Shown: piece after piece, positions 26,660 to 35,525 of the stretch | How positions within the stretch are numbered: the stretch's first letter is position 1 | Layout of the letters: the number at the start of each line of letters is the position of its first letter | Source of the DNA: Pedobacter sp. R20-19 | GTDB lineage: Bacteria > Bacteroidota > Bacteroidia > Sphingobacteriales > Sphingobacteriaceae | NCBI RefSeq assembly: GCF_000708265.2 | Contig: NZ_JCKI01000001.1 | Location: 682,001 to 746,000, forward strand | Reading direction: 5' to 3' | Length of the DNA: 64,000 nucleotides | Notes under the pieces: generated by a model | Database searches by the model: none | Seen by the model: only the letters and a program-made list of their open reading frames with translations | Told to the model about the DNA's origin: nothing | Position numbers and translations under genes: made by a program

Positions 26660-27337
26660 ATGAAATATACTTATTATGGTCAATCATGCTTTTTAATCGA
26701 GGCAGATGGCAAAAAGTTTCTATTCGATCCATTTATAAAATCTAATCCACTGGCAAAGGATGTTGATACCTCTAAAATTGAAGCAGATTATATTTTAGTA
26801 AGTCACGGGCACGGTGACCATGTAGCTGATTTAGTGGAATTGGCTAAGCAAACTGATGCACAGGTTATCGCCGTGGTTGAGGTGGCTAAATGGATAAAAG
26901 CTCAGGGTATAGATAAAGTTACTGACATTAATTTCGGAACACAAACCATGCCTTTTGGTAAGTTGCGTACCGTTTGGGCTGTTCACAGTAGTTCAAATCC
27001 TGATGGAAGTTATGGTGGAAATCCGGCTGGTTTTGTATTGGAGCTGGAAGGCAAGCAAATCTATTTTGCTGGTGATACCGCTTTAACTTTAGAAATGAAA
27101 TTATTGGCTGAATTGCATCATCTGGATTATGCCATCTTACCAATAGGGGGGCATTACACCATGGATGTAGATGATGCTGTTATCGCTGCAAAGTATGTTG
27201 ATTGTGATCAGGTAATTGGTGTCCATTATAATACTTTTCCTCCAATTAGTATCAATGAGGAAGATGCAGTAGCTAAATTTAAACGTGAAGGCAAAACGTT
27301 ACTACTTCCGAAAATTGGTGAAACCATTACTTTATAG
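26660..27337 (+). CDS. UPF0173-family metal-dependent hydrolase (MBL fold)
   Basis: A 225-residue metallo-beta-lactamase-fold enzyme. The metal-binding motif is SHGHGDHVAD (HxHxDH), with later ligands in YFAGDTALT and the C-terminal GVHYNTFPPI. The opening MKYTYYGQSCFLIEADGKKFLFDPFI is typical of the YtkL/UPF0173 family, whose physiological substrate is not settled. The gene follows ybaB by 57 bases on the same strand and ends at a bidirectional terminator. Confidence 0.92.
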   Translation: MKYTYYGQSCFLIEADGKKFLFDPFIKSNPLAKDVDTSKIEADYILVSHGHGDHVADLVELAKQTDAQVIAVVEVAKWIKAQGIDKVTDINFGTQTMPFGKLRTVWAVHSSSNPDGSYGGNPAGFVLELEGKQIYFAGDTALTLEMKLLAELHHLDYAILPIGGHYTMDVDDAVIAAKYVDCDQVIGVHYNTFPPISINEEDAVAKFKREGKTLLLPKIGETITL

Positions 27338-27394
27338 ATTTCATTAGGAATAGTTTATTCTGATTGATGAGAACACCAACCAGCGGTAAATAAA

Positions 27395-27430
27395 AAAAGG
27401 GTTCCAACTTTCGTCGGAACCCTTTTCAAT
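27395..27430. terminator. Bidirectional terminator
   Basis: AAAAGGGTTCC (27395-27405) / GGAACCCTTTT (27416-27426), perfect over 11 base pairs, between convergent genes. Confidence 0.9.
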
Positions 27431-27442
27431 TATAAACTAAAC

Positions 27443-27778
27443 CTAATTTTTTTTAGCGGCAGTTTTATTTGCTTTATAGCGCATATCTGGTGTACCGTCT
27501 TTTTTGGTTTCAATCTTAGTTACTGCTTTAGTTTTATTTTCTTTAAAACGTTTATCTGGCGTACCATCAGCTTTAACTTTGGTAGTTGCAGTAGTTGTTT
27601 TTGTTTCTACCTTTTTAGCTTCTTTTTTAGCATCAGCTTTTGCTGGAGCAGCTGTAGTTTTTACTTCTTTTTTAACAACAGTTTTAGCTTTTGCTGGAGT
27701 TGTTGTTGCAGGTGTTTGAGCAAATGCTGTAGATAAACCAAATGCTGCGATTGCGATTAAACTTAATAACTTTTTCAT
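27443..27778 (-). CDS. Secreted Lys/Ala/Thr-rich protein with DGTPD repeats
   Basis: A 111-residue exported protein: signal peptide (1-20, cleavage after FAQ), then low-complexity sequence made of K, A, T, V and E, and at the C-terminus two copies of a 12-residue motif, DGTPDKRFKENK and DGTPDMRYKANK, with lysine-rich spacers. The strongly basic mature protein could bind nucleic acid, peptidoglycan or lipopolysaccharide, but that is only inference from composition. I know no experimentally studied relative. Confidence 0.7.
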   Translation of the reverse strand: MKKLLSLIAIAAFGLSTAFAQTPATTTPAKAKTVVKKEVKTTAAPAKADAKKEAKKVETKTTTATTKVKADGTPDKRFKENKTKAVTKIETKKDGTPDMRYKANKTAAKKN

Positions 27779-27867
27779 GTCTTTAAAATTTTTTGTTTTA
27801 CTCGTTTATTTGTTGATGTAAAATTCATCAATCGTAATGAAGTTTTAATGAAGATAAGTATTTATTT

Positions 27868-30672
27868 TTAATGTGCAGCCAGCCAGTTATCTCCTTCACC
27901 AATCTCTACTACAATAGGAACGGTTAATTTAATGGCATTGGCCATTTTATCCTGAATAATAGATTTCATCACTTCTTTTTCCGATTTAACCACATCAAAA
28001 ACAAGCTCATCATGTACCTGCATGGTCATGGTTGACTGCAAATTTTGAGCTTTCATTTCTCTATGTATATTAATCATTGCAATTTTAATCATATCCGCTG
28101 CCGAACCTTGAATAGGCGCATTAATGGCATTTCGTTCAGCAAAACCACGTACCGTTTGATTGGCAGAGTTAATGTCTCTTAAATAGCGTCTCCTGCCCAT
28201 AATCGTCTCTACGAAACCATTTTCCCTGGCAAAGTTCATCGTATCGCTCATATAACGTTTAATCCCTGGATACTGAGCAAAATACTGTTCGATAATGTCG
28301 GCGGCTTCTTTGCGGGGTATACCCAGGTTTTGCGATAAACCAAAAGCTGATTGACCGTAAATAATCCCAAAGTTAACTGCCTTTGCATTTCTTCTTTGCG
28401 TACTATCTACATCTTCAATGCTTACGCCATATACTTTCGCTGCGGTGGCGGTATGAATATCAATACCATTGTTAAAGGCATCCAGCATGTTTTCTTCTTT
28501 ACTGATTTCGGCAATTATCCTCAATTCAATTTGTGAATAATCAGCTGACAGGAGGATATGGTTTTCATCTCTGGCGATGAATGCCTTACGCACTTCCCTT
28601 CCTCTTTCAGTGCGGATCGGGATATTTTGAAGGTTAGGATTATTGGAACTTAACCGGCCTGTTGCAGCAACAGCCTGGTTATATGAGGTATGAACGCGGC
28701 CCGTTTTTGGATTAACCATTAAAGGTAGCGCATCAACATAAGTAGATTTTAGTTTTTGCAACTGCCTGAAATCTAAAATATCTTTCACAATATCACTTTT
28801 ACTTGCGAGTGCCATAAGCACATCCTCGCCGGTTTGATACTGTCCGGTTTTTGTTTTTTTGGCTTTAGGGTCAAGCTGAAGTTTATCAAATAAAACTTCA
28901 CCCAATTGCTTAGGAGAAGCTAAATTGAAGGTTAAGCCAGCCTTTTCATAAACGCTTTGTTCTGCTTTACGGATTTCAATTTCCAATTCAGCGGAATAAG
29001 CTTTAAGTGTATCCATATCAATGCGAACACCTTCTTTTTCTATATCAGCAAGAACATATACCAAAGGGTTTTCTATTTCTTCTGCAAGCTTAGCCGCATT
29101 AAGTTCTACCAGTTTAGGTTCAAAGATATGGGCTAGCTGTAAGGTTACATCAGCATCTTCAGCGGCATAATCTACTACGTCTTCCACCGGAACATCACGC
29201 ATGGTGCCTTGATTTTTCCCTTTTGGCCCAATAAGTTTGGTGATTGAGATTGGTGAATAACCCAGGTAATTTTCAGACAAAATATCCATCCCATGTCTTG
29301 TATCCGGATCAATCAGATAGTGCGCCAACATGGTGTCAAAAATTTTCCCCTGAACTTCTACACCATACCATTTCAGAACCAAAATATCATACTTCGTATT
29401 CTGTCCGATTTTCTCAATTTCCGGATTTTCTAAAACTACCCTAAACTCATTAACAATGGCCTGTGCCTCATCTCTAACTGCAGAAAGCGGAATATAATAC
29501 CCTGTTCCGGGTTTAACGGAGAATGATAAACCTACCAGATCAGCAATGTTGGCATCCGTTCCGGTTGTTTCGGTATCAAAAGAGATTTTAGGTTCTGCTA
29601 ATAAGAGCTTAATTAAATCTACACGTTTTTCAGCTGTATCAATCAGCTGATAATTGTGTTCAGTGTTTTCTATCGTTTTAGCGGGCAGCTTTTCTGCAGG
29701 TTCTTCTTCTAAGGTATTGGTGTACTGGATAGATTCTCCAGATTGATTGCCAAATAAATCCGTTTGTGTACCTTCTCCAAACCTGGCAGTGGTAACAGAG
29801 AATTCGTCACCAAAAACGCGGCGACCTAAAGTTCTAAATTCGAGTTCAGTAAAAAGGGGTTCAAGCAAATCGCGACTAGGATCGCAGATTTCTAAACTGG
29901 CCTCGTCTAATTCTACTGGAACATCAAGGATAATGGTAGCAAGTTTTTTAGAAATTAATCCCTGTTCAGCAAAGTTTTCTACGTTTTCACGTTGTTTACC
30001 TTTAAGCTCATGAGAGTGGGCAATGATATTTTCCATAGATCCATAAGTCTTAATTAAAGACTTGGCGGTTTTTTCACCGATTCCCGGAATTCCCGGAATA
30101 TTATCTACTGCATCACCCCATAAGCCTAAAATATCAATCACCTGGAGTACATTTTCAATTTCCCATTTAGCCAGTACTTCTTTAACGCCCAAAATTTCCA
30201 TGTCGTTACCCATACGGGCAGGCTTATAAATAAAGATATTTTCAGATACCAGTTGAGCAAAATCTTTATCAGGCGTCATACAAAAAACCTGATAACCCTT
30301 TTGCTCTGCTTTTTTAGCTAGTGTACCAATAATATCATCGGCTTCATAACCATCTGATGTAATTACCGGAATGTTAAAACCGGTAATGAGTTTAATGACG
30401 TAGGGCATTGCTGCCGCTAAATCTTCTGGCATGGCCTGGCGCTGTGCTTTATAAGCTTCAAAGGACGTATGTCTTTCTGTTGGCGCATCCGTGTCAAAAA
30501 CCACGGCCATATGGCTTGGCTTTTCTTTCTTTAAAACATCAAGCAGTGTATTGGTAAATCCCATAACAGCAGATGTATTAATTCCGGAGGAAGTGAAACG
30601 GGGGTTTTTACTTAATGCAAAATGAGCCCGATACATCAGTGCCATTCCATCTAAAAGAAAGAGTTTTTTCAT
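27868..30672 (-). CDS. polA: DNA polymerase I
   Basis: A 934-residue repair and Okazaki-fragment-processing polymerase with all three activities. The 5'-3' exonuclease (1 to about 290) has YEADDIIGTLA and GIPGIGEKTAKSLI. The 3'-5' exonuclease (about 345-540) keeps its proofreading acidic residues, Asp366 and Glu368 in SFDTETTG, which many bacterial Pol I proteins lack. The polymerase domain shows DYSQIELRIIAE (motif A), the O helix RRNAKAVNFGIIYG (motif B) and His887-Asp888-Glu889 (motif C). Length is normal, and the enzyme looks fully active. Confidence 0.98.
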   Translation of the reverse strand: MKKLFLLDGMALMYRAHFALSKNPRFTSSGINTSAVMGFTNTLLDVLKKEKPSHMAVVFDTDAPTERHTSFEAYKAQRQAMPEDLAAAMPYVIKLITGFNIPVITSDGYEADDIIGTLAKKAEQKGYQVFCMTPDKDFAQLVSENIFIYKPARMGNDMEILGVKEVLAKWEIENVLQVIDILGLWGDAVDNIPGIPGIGEKTAKSLIKTYGSMENIIAHSHELKGKQRENVENFAEQGLISKKLATIILDVPVELDEASLEICDPSRDLLEPLFTELEFRTLGRRVFGDEFSVTTARFGEGTQTDLFGNQSGESIQYTNTLEEEPAEKLPAKTIENTEHNYQLIDTAEKRVDLIKLLLAEPKISFDTETTGTDANIADLVGLSFSVKPGTGYYIPLSAVRDEAQAIVNEFRVVLENPEIEKIGQNTKYDILVLKWYGVEVQGKIFDTMLAHYLIDPDTRHGMDILSENYLGYSPISITKLIGPKGKNQGTMRDVPVEDVVDYAAEDADVTLQLAHIFEPKLVELNAAKLAEEIENPLVYVLADIEKEGVRIDMDTLKAYSAELEIEIRKAEQSVYEKAGLTFNLASPKQLGEVLFDKLQLDPKAKKTKTGQYQTGEDVLMALASKSDIVKDILDFRQLQKLKSTYVDALPLMVNPKTGRVHTSYNQAVAATGRLSSNNPNLQNIPIRTERGREVRKAFIARDENHILLSADYSQIELRIIAEISKEENMLDAFNNGIDIHTATAAKVYGVSIEDVDSTQRRNAKAVNFGIIYGQSAFGLSQNLGIPRKEAADIIEQYFAQYPGIKRYMSDTMNFARENGFVETIMGRRRYLRDINSANQTVRGFAERNAINAPIQGSAADMIKIAMINIHREMKAQNLQSTMTMQVHDELVFDVVKSEKEVMKSIIQDKMANAIKLTVPIVVEIGEGDNWLAAH

Positions 30673-30740
30673 AAAATATTGATTACACGAATAAAAAGGA
30701 TTACTCCGGTTTATTGTTTACTTATTCGAGTAAAAGTAAC

Positions 30741-30774
30741 CAAAGTTAGCCAAATCATTAAAATGCTTTTTCAA
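30741..30774 (-). promoter_or_regulatory. Possible promoter of polA
   Basis: On the minus strand TTG (30774-30772), a 23-base spacer and TAACTTTG (30748-30741), the latter an exact TAnnTTTG. The spacer is at the long end of the accepted range. Confidence 0.4.
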
Positions 30775-30875
30775 CAAAATCTAGTGAAAGCAAAGGATTA
30801 AAAAAAATGCAACTTTATGGTTTAAATGATAAGATTTAGGTTTGAGTTCACGTTATTTGTATAAAGGCTATTCAT

Positions 30876-31559
30876 ATGATAAAGTTTCTATTTGCTGTAT
30901 CTCTTTTCTTATTCTCAATAACCCATCTTTTCGCTCAGGATTTTATTGTGAAAAATAATGACGATGTGATTCGTGGTACCATAAAAGGAACAGATTATTT
31001 TTCTGTTTTAATCAGTGCCAATGATGAAAGTGATGTTATTCTGCCAGCTAAGGACGTGAAAAATTTTTTCTGGAATGGTAATGCTTTCCTAAGTAAGGGT
31101 TTTGCTAACGGTAAAAATTTTGAATATCGGTTTGTGAAAGTAATGGAGTTGGGGGCAGTGAATTTGTATTCTTTTGGTGGGGGTGATCTGGTGCCAGCAG
31201 CGAAGGATAGAAAAGTTAGGTTTCGTCCGTCTGTGGGGATTGGAGCAGGAACGGGAGGTTTTGGCGGAATGGGCATGGGCGGAGGAATTAGCATAGGTGG
31301 GGGAGGTAATGCCAGGAGAGAAAAACCTGCAGGTGCACCGGTGTTGCGATACTTTATTGAAAAACCTGGTGCTGGTCCAATGCAGGAACTACCGGTTAAG
31401 GCCATTACAGATGATGATAAGCGTGCTGCTGTGCGAACTATTTTACTGCAAAAGCTGGGCGATGCTCCGGATTTTAAAGAGAAAGTCGAATATAGCTCTG
31501 AGTATAATATTCGCGATGTAATTGAATTGGTAAAAGCCTATAATGAGGTGAAGAAATAA
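30876..31559 (+). CDS. Secreted hypothetical protein with glycine-rich loop
   Basis: A 227-residue protein with a signal peptide (1-20, HLFAQ). The first half is beta-rich (DFIVKNNDDVIRGTIKGTDYF). A glycine/methionine-rich stretch at about 123-150 (GTGGFGGMGMGGG) looks like a flexible linker. The last 70 residues are mostly helical and charged. I do not recognise a family. A TAGGTTTG element at 30837-30844 may be its -7 site. It stands alone, divergent from polA. Confidence 0.6.
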   Translation: MIKFLFAVSLFLFSITHLFAQDFIVKNNDDVIRGTIKGTDYFSVLISANDESDVILPAKDVKNFFWNGNAFLSKGFANGKNFEYRFVKVMELGAVNLYSFGGGDLVPAAKDRKVRFRPSVGIGAGTGGFGGMGMGGGISIGGGGNARREKPAGAPVLRYFIEKPGAGPMQELPVKAITDDDKRAAVRTILLQKLGDAPDFKEKVEYSSEYNIRDVIELVKAYNEVKK

Positions 31560-31701
31560 CGAGGATTTACAAAATTGAATGATTTTAAGATCAATAGATT
31601 AGCACTGTGGGCTAAAGCTGTAGCGCGAAAGCTAAGATAACCAGGGTTTCAACGTTAGTATACAACAAATTGATCAGGTTTTAATGTTTGAAAACCATTG
31701 A

Positions 31702-32289
31702 TTATCTCGCGCAGCAATTCATTAAATGATCATTAACCATTCCGGTGGCTTGCATAAATGCATAACAAATGGTGGTGCCGAAAAACTTAAAGCCCCGTTT
31801 TTTCATGTCTTTGCTAATCCGATCAGAGATTTCCGTACTAGCAGGCACATCGCTCATCTTCAGAATATTGTTTTCAATAGTTTTTTGACCAGGAATATAA
31901 GCCCAAATATAATTAGAAAAACTTCCGAATTCCTTTTGAATTTGGATAAACAGTTTGGCATTTATGATTGCAGCATTTATCTTTAGTTTGTTTCTGATAA
32001 TGCCCGCATCATTTAGAAGTCGTTGAACATCCTGTTCATTAAAGGCTGCCACTTTTTGCACGTCAAAATTTGCGAAGGCTTTGCGGTAATTTTCTCTCCT
32101 GCGAAGAATAGTGATCCAGCTTAAACCTGCCTGTGCACCTTCCAGAATCAAAAATTCAAACAATATTTGATCATCATAAACAGACTTCCCCCATTCTTCA
32201 TCGTGGTATTTAATATATAGCGGATCGGTGCCAGCCCATTTGCATCTTATTGAGTTTGGAGTTAAAGGTTGGGAGTTTGGAGTATGCAT
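31702..32289 (-). CDS. tag: DNA-3-methyladenine glycosylase I
   Basis: A base-excision repair glycosylase that removes 3-methyladenine from alkylated DNA. Family blocks present: RCKWAGTDPLYIKYHDEEWG near the N-terminus, FEFLILEGAQAGLSWITIL with the helix-hairpin-helix region around it, and DRISKDMKKRGFKFFGTTICYAFMQATGMVNDH at the C-terminus. The first 13 residues (MHTPNSQPLTPNS) have no counterpart in the family and are encoded by an intergenic-type CTCCAAACT repeat, so the true start is uncertain; no other in-frame ATG exists before the conserved RCKW. The gene product is about the usual 190 residues. Confidence 0.93.
   Translation of the reverse strand: MHTPNSQPLTPNSIRCKWAGTDPLYIKYHDEEWGKSVYDDQILFEFLILEGAQAGLSWITILRRRENYRKAFANFDVQKVAAFNEQDVQRLLNDAGIIRNKLKINAAIINAKLFIQIQKEFGSFSNYIWAYIPGQKTIENNILKMSDVPASTEISDRISKDMKKRGFKFFGTTICYAFMQATGMVNDHLMNCCAR
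32252..32283. repeat. CTCCAAACT short-word repeat at the 5' end of tag
   Basis: On the minus strand the words ACTCCAAACTCCC, AACC and TTAACTCCAAACTC follow each other. The same words recur at 32722-32756. The tract encodes the unconserved N-terminus of Tag. Confidence 0.55.
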
Positions 32290-32303
32290 AGCAAGTAGCC
32301 TAA

Positions 32304-32680
32304 TTAAGTAGCGTTTTTAATTAAAAATTTTTCAGGATTATTCATCATATAAACTAACAATCTGGCAACCTCTTCTGTCTGGTTATTTAACTTGTTAAAT
32401 TCTTCATTTGAGATGTAATTGCAAGCTAAAGCAAATTCTAACCACGTTTGTGTCTCGCCATTCTCTGTATCCGAATCTGATAATTTACTTACAAAATGAT
32501 TTGAATACTTTCTCTTTCTATAGGCTTCTGCCAAATTTACACAAACACTTCTGGAAGATCGTCTAATCTGATTGGTGAGGCTATAACGTTCGTCTGATGG
32601 AAATTTTTTCGATAAAACAAAATATCCATTGCAAGCACAAAGCCTTTCTGATAGGCGAGTAAGTCTTTAATCGTTCCCAT
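32304..32680 (-). pseudogene. Frameshifted four-helix-bundle (S23 / 23S rRNA IVS-type) protein gene
   Basis: Reading from ATG at 32680 gives MGTIKDLLAYQKGFVLAMDI, then the frame breaks; the next frame continues VLSKKFPSDERYSLTNQIRR, SSRSVCVNLAEAYRKRKYSNHF and on to the stop at 32304. Joined, this is a complete four-helix-bundle protein of about 125 residues, of the S23 family first found as an insert in 23S rRNA genes. The shift is one missing base in the A4 run at 32619-32622 (T4 on the coding strand; T5 would restore FVLS). The short open frame from 32534 is only the downstream fragment. It may be a true mutation or an assembly error. Confidence 0.85.
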
Positions 32681-32721
32681 AGATAAATATACTTACATTA
32701 TCTGAATTTGAACGGCCACCC

Positions 32722-32756
32722 AAAACTCCAAACTAAAAACTTAAGACTCCAAACTA
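32722..32756. repeat. CTCCAAACT short-word repeat at the 3' end of the CMD gene
   Basis: The words AAAACTCCAAACT, AAAAACTTAAG and ACTCCAAACTA run into the last codons of the carboxymuconolactone-decarboxylase-family gene, encoding its SSLES end. Related to the tract at 32252-32283. Confidence 0.55.
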
Positions 32757-33094
32757 CTTTGTAACTCATCCCAATACTCCACTGCTCTTCTGTAATGCGG
32801 GATCACGATGCTTCCACCAACCAAATTGGCGATCATGAAAATTTCATTCATTTCTTCGCTGTTTACACCAGCATCATAACACTTTCCTAAATGATATTTA
32901 ATGCAATCATCGCAACGTAAAACCATTGAAGCAACCAAGCCAAGCATTTCTTTTGTTTTAACATTTAAGGCGCCATCTGCATATGAAGTGGTGTCTAAAG
33001 CAAAAAAACGCTTGATATTCGTATTGGCAGTTTCCATGATTCTATCGTTCATTTTTTCGCGATAACCATTAAATTCTTCTATTAACTTTCCCAT
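32741..33094 (-). CDS. Carboxymuconolactone decarboxylase / AhpD-like protein
   Basis: A 117-residue helical protein of the CMD family. It carries the redox pair C61-D-D-C64 followed by His68 (RCDDCIKYHLGKC), the arrangement of AhpD-like peroxidase partners, so peroxide or disulfide chemistry is more likely than aromatic-acid decarboxylation. The neighbourhood contains OxyR and superoxide dismutase within 5 kb, which fits but does not prove an oxidative-stress role. The last residues (SSLES) fall within a short intergenic-type repeat. Confidence 0.88.
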   Translation of the reverse strand: MGKLIEEFNGYREKMNDRIMETANTNIKRFFALDTTSYADGALNVKTKEMLGLVASMVLRCDDCIKYHLGKCYDAGVNSEEMNEIFMIANLVGGSIVIPHYRRAVEYWDELQSSLES

Positions 33095-33152
33095 ATGTTA
33101 AAATTTAAATCTTTTTTAAAAGACGATTGTTTAATTTATTAAATAATTGAAT

Positions 33153-33512
33153 ATGAAAATTATATCCCCTAAGTTTCATGCCGTTTTAGATTATATGTTG
33201 GTGATGTTGCTCCTGATTTCGCCAGATCTCTTTGGTCTTTCTGAGACTGCTTCAACTTTATCCTATACGCTCGGAGTTCTTCAATTTCTTTCAACCATCT
33301 GCACTAATTTTAGTGGTGGTATTTTCAAAATCATCAGTCTGAAATTTCACGGTTTATTTGAACTGATTGTCAGCATCATTCTAATCATTTTAGCCTTCAC
33401 TGTTTTTAAAGGTAATGTAGTTGATGAAATGTTTTATGCTTGTTTAGGACTTCTGATTTTAATCATTTTCACAATCACTGATTACAAGCGGAGTTTACCC
33501 GTTATTCTGTAA
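33153..33512 (+). CDS. Four-TM membrane protein (SPW-repeat-like)
   Basis: A protein of about 119 residues with four hydrophobic segments and the twice-used wording KIISPKFHAVLDYML and KIISLKFHGLFELIV, which marks an internal repeat of two TM helices, as in small SPW-type membrane proteins. ATG at 33153 (MKIISPKF) is preferred over 33147 (MNMKIIS), though the difference is two residues. It ends 11 bases inside the end of the convergent ATL gene. Function unknown. Confidence 0.6.
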   Translation: MKIISPKFHAVLDYMLVMLLLISPDLFGLSETASTLSYTLGVLQFLSTICTNFSGGIFKIISLKFHGLFELIVSIILIILAFTVFKGNVVDEMFYACLGLLILIIFTITDYKRSLPVIL

Positions 33513-33834
33513 TCTCTTCTAAAGGATTCCAAAAAACCTGTTTAAAATTTAAAACCTTATCATCCTTAACCTTTACACCTTCTTTGGCGAGCAGTTCTTC
33601 CATTAATTTTGGCGGATTGAAATGAAATTTCCCGGTAAGCAAACCACTACTGTTTACCACACGGTGCGCAGGAACTGTTGGGTGCGCGGTGCCTGCATAA
33701 CGCATGGCATGCCCTACCATTCTCGATGATTTTGCTGCGCCTAAACTTTTCGCGATAGCCCCATAAGAGGTCACCCTACCTTTCGGAATCAGTCGTACAA
33801 TCTCATAAACCTGCTCGTAAAAGTTGGTATTCAT
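33502..33834 (-). CDS. Alkyltransferase-like protein (MGMT family without the acceptor cysteine)
   Basis: A 110-residue protein matching the DNA-binding domain of O6-methylguanine-DNA methyltransferase (IPKGRVTSYGAIAKSLG, SSRMVGHAMRYAG). The alkyl-acceptor motif PCHRV reads P55-A56-H57-R58-V59, so the reactive cysteine is replaced by alanine. This is the hallmark of alkyltransferase-like (ATL) proteins, which bind O6-alkylguanine and hand it to nucleotide excision repair without repairing it. The start overlaps the trmB stop by one base (TAATG), implying translational coupling. Confidence 0.92.
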   Translation of the reverse strand: MNTNFYEQVYEIVRLIPKGRVTSYGAIAKSLGAAKSSRMVGHAMRYAGTAHPTVPAHRVVNSSGLLTGKFHFNPPKLMEELLAKEGVKVKDDKVLNFKQVFWNPLEEITE

Positions 33835-34484
33835 TATTCAAATGAAAATTGGATGTAATTGATATTTTTCTCGTGAAGTAAGTATTTTTTCTCGTAATAC
33901 GTCTTAATGGATAAAACATCATCAACTAAATCTGACGTATATAAATGATCCGTATTTTTATGTACGATTAAGTTTAATTCTGCTGTTTTTTCAACAGTGT
34001 AGGCATAAAGCTGGTCGTTGTCTGTTTTCAGATTTACACACCCACCTGGTTTTAAAACAAGTTTATACCGGTTCAAAAATGCGGGGAAGGTCAGGCGTTT
34101 CTTTTCCCGGCTATCCTGTGGTTGAGGATCAGGAAAGGTAATCCAGATTTCATCGATTTCGCCTTCAGCAAAGTAATCCAGGATATTTTCAATCTGAATT
34201 CTTAAAAAAGCAACGTTATCAATGCCCTCTTCAATCGCCGTTTTGGCACCACGCCAGATGCGGTTTCCTTTATAATCGATACCAATAAAATTTTTATCCG
34301 GAAACAATCTGGCCAGGTTTACAGAATATTCACCTTTTCCGCAAGCCAGTTCCAGTACAATAGGATTACTGTTTTTAAAATGGTTATTAGCCCAGTTTCC
34401 TTTTAATGCTTGCCCTTCTTCTAATTGATATACGTTTGCAAATGTTTCGATCTCTGCAAAACGCCTAAGTTTATCTTTACCCAA
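33834..34484 (-). CDS. trmB: tRNA (guanine-N7-)-methyltransferase
   Basis: A 216-residue SAM-dependent enzyme that makes m7G46 in tRNA. The SAM site reads ELACGKGEYSVNLARLFPDKNFIGIDYKG; the TrmB signature follows as IDEIWITFPDPQPQDSREKKRLT. Length is normal. It is the first gene of a pair with the alkyltransferase-like gene, with which it overlaps by one base. A TATTTTTG at 34502-34509 on the minus strand may be its -7 site, without a clear -33. Confidence 0.96.
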   Translation of the reverse strand: MGKDKLRRFAEIETFANVYQLEEGQALKGNWANNHFKNSNPIVLELACGKGEYSVNLARLFPDKNFIGIDYKGNRIWRGAKTAIEEGIDNVAFLRIQIENILDYFAEGEIDEIWITFPDPQPQDSREKKRLTFPAFLNRYKLVLKPGGCVNLKTDNDQLYAYTVEKTAELNLIVHKNTDHLYTSDLVDDVLSIKTYYEKKYLLHEKNINYIQFSFE

Positions 34485-34598
34485 AAGTTTATTTTTTTCT
34501 GCAAAAATACAATTAAATCAATATCGTATATGTTTTGACATAAAGATTAATGCCATTCTTATTCAGGAATTGTATTTTTACAGCCTATAAAAATTACT

Positions 34599-35525
34599 GT
34601 GGAAAAAAACGATAAGATATATGTAGCCGGGCATCGCGGAATGGTAGGGTCGGCAATTCACCGGAAACTGCTTAAAGAAGGTTATACAAACATCATCACC
34701 AGGACCTCAGCTGAACTGGATCTCCGGAGCCAGCAAGCGGTAACCGATTTTTTTGCTGCAGAAAAACCTGATTACGTTTTTCTGGCTGCGGCCAAGGTTG
34801 GTGGCATTGTGGCCAATAATACTTACCGGGCCGATTTTCTTTATGAAAATCTAGCGATTCAAAATAACGTGATTCACAATGCCTACCTCAATGAGGTTAA
34901 AAAACTAATGTTTTTGGGCTCGAGTTGTATTTATCCGAAGCTGGCACCTCAACCTTTGAAGGAGGATTATTTATTAACCGGAACTTTAGAGGAAACCAAC
35001 GAACCTTATGCCATTGCGAAGATTGCGGGCATTAAAATGTGCGATGCTTACCGTGATCAGTACAACTGCAATTTTATTTCTGTAATGCCCACTAACCTTT
35101 ATGGTTATAATGATAATTATCACCCACAGAATTCACATGTTTTACCTGCATTAATCCGTAAAATTCACGAGGCTAAAACTAATAATGTAAATGAGGTTGT
35201 GGTTTGGGGATCAGGGTCGCCGATGCGTGAATTTTTATTTGCTGATGATCTGGCTGATGCCTGTTTTTTTCTGATGCAAACGTACAATGAGCCTCATCTG
35301 ATCAATATTGGTACAGGCCATGATTTGACCATTAAAGATTTAGCGCTTTTAATTAAAGGTGTTTTAGGTTATGATGGTGAGCTTGTCTTTGATACCACAA
35401 AACCAGATGGAACGCCAAGGAAATTGATGGACGTAAGTAAACTTCACAGCTTAGGATGGAAACATCAGGTTGAATTGCAGGAAGGAATCGCATTGGCCTA
35501 TCGGGATTTTGAAAGCAGGTACTAA
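34599..35525 (+). CDS. fcl: GDP-L-fucose synthase
   Basis: A 308-residue epimerase-reductase that converts GDP-4-keto-6-deoxy-mannose to GDP-L-fucose with NADPH. Visible motifs are [14 protein letters not shown] (nucleotide binding), [10 protein letters not shown] and the catalytic [11 protein letters not shown] (YxxxK), with [13 protein letters not shown] and the [15 protein letters not shown] block characteristic of the family. The start is GTG. No GDP-mannose dehydratase or other capsule gene adjoins, so its partner lies elsewhere. Confidence 0.95.
   Translation: MEKNDKIYVAGHRGMVGSAIHRKLLKEGYTNIITRTSAELDLRSQQAVTDFFAAEKPDYVFLAAAKVGGIVANNTYRADFLYENLAIQNNVIHNAYLNEVKKLMFLGSSCIYPKLAPQPLKEDYLLTGTLEETNEPYAIAKIAGIKMCDAYRDQYNCNFISVMPTNLYGYNDNYHPQNSHVLPALIRKIHEAKTNNVNEVVVWGSGSPMREFLFADDLADACFFLMQTYNEPHLINIGTGHDLTIKDLALLIKGVLGYDGELVFDTTKPDGTPRKLMDVSKLHSLGWKHQVELQEGIALAYRDFESRY

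Noticed and set aside
30995..31405. 136-residue proline-rich minus-strand frame
   Set aside because: Antisense of the glycine-rich loop in the secreted protein gene; prolines are simply the reverse complement of glycine codons.
32304..32534. Stand-alone 76-residue gene starting at TTG
   Set aside because: It is the downstream part of a frameshifted S23-type gene; conserved residues continue upstream in the same frame without a start.
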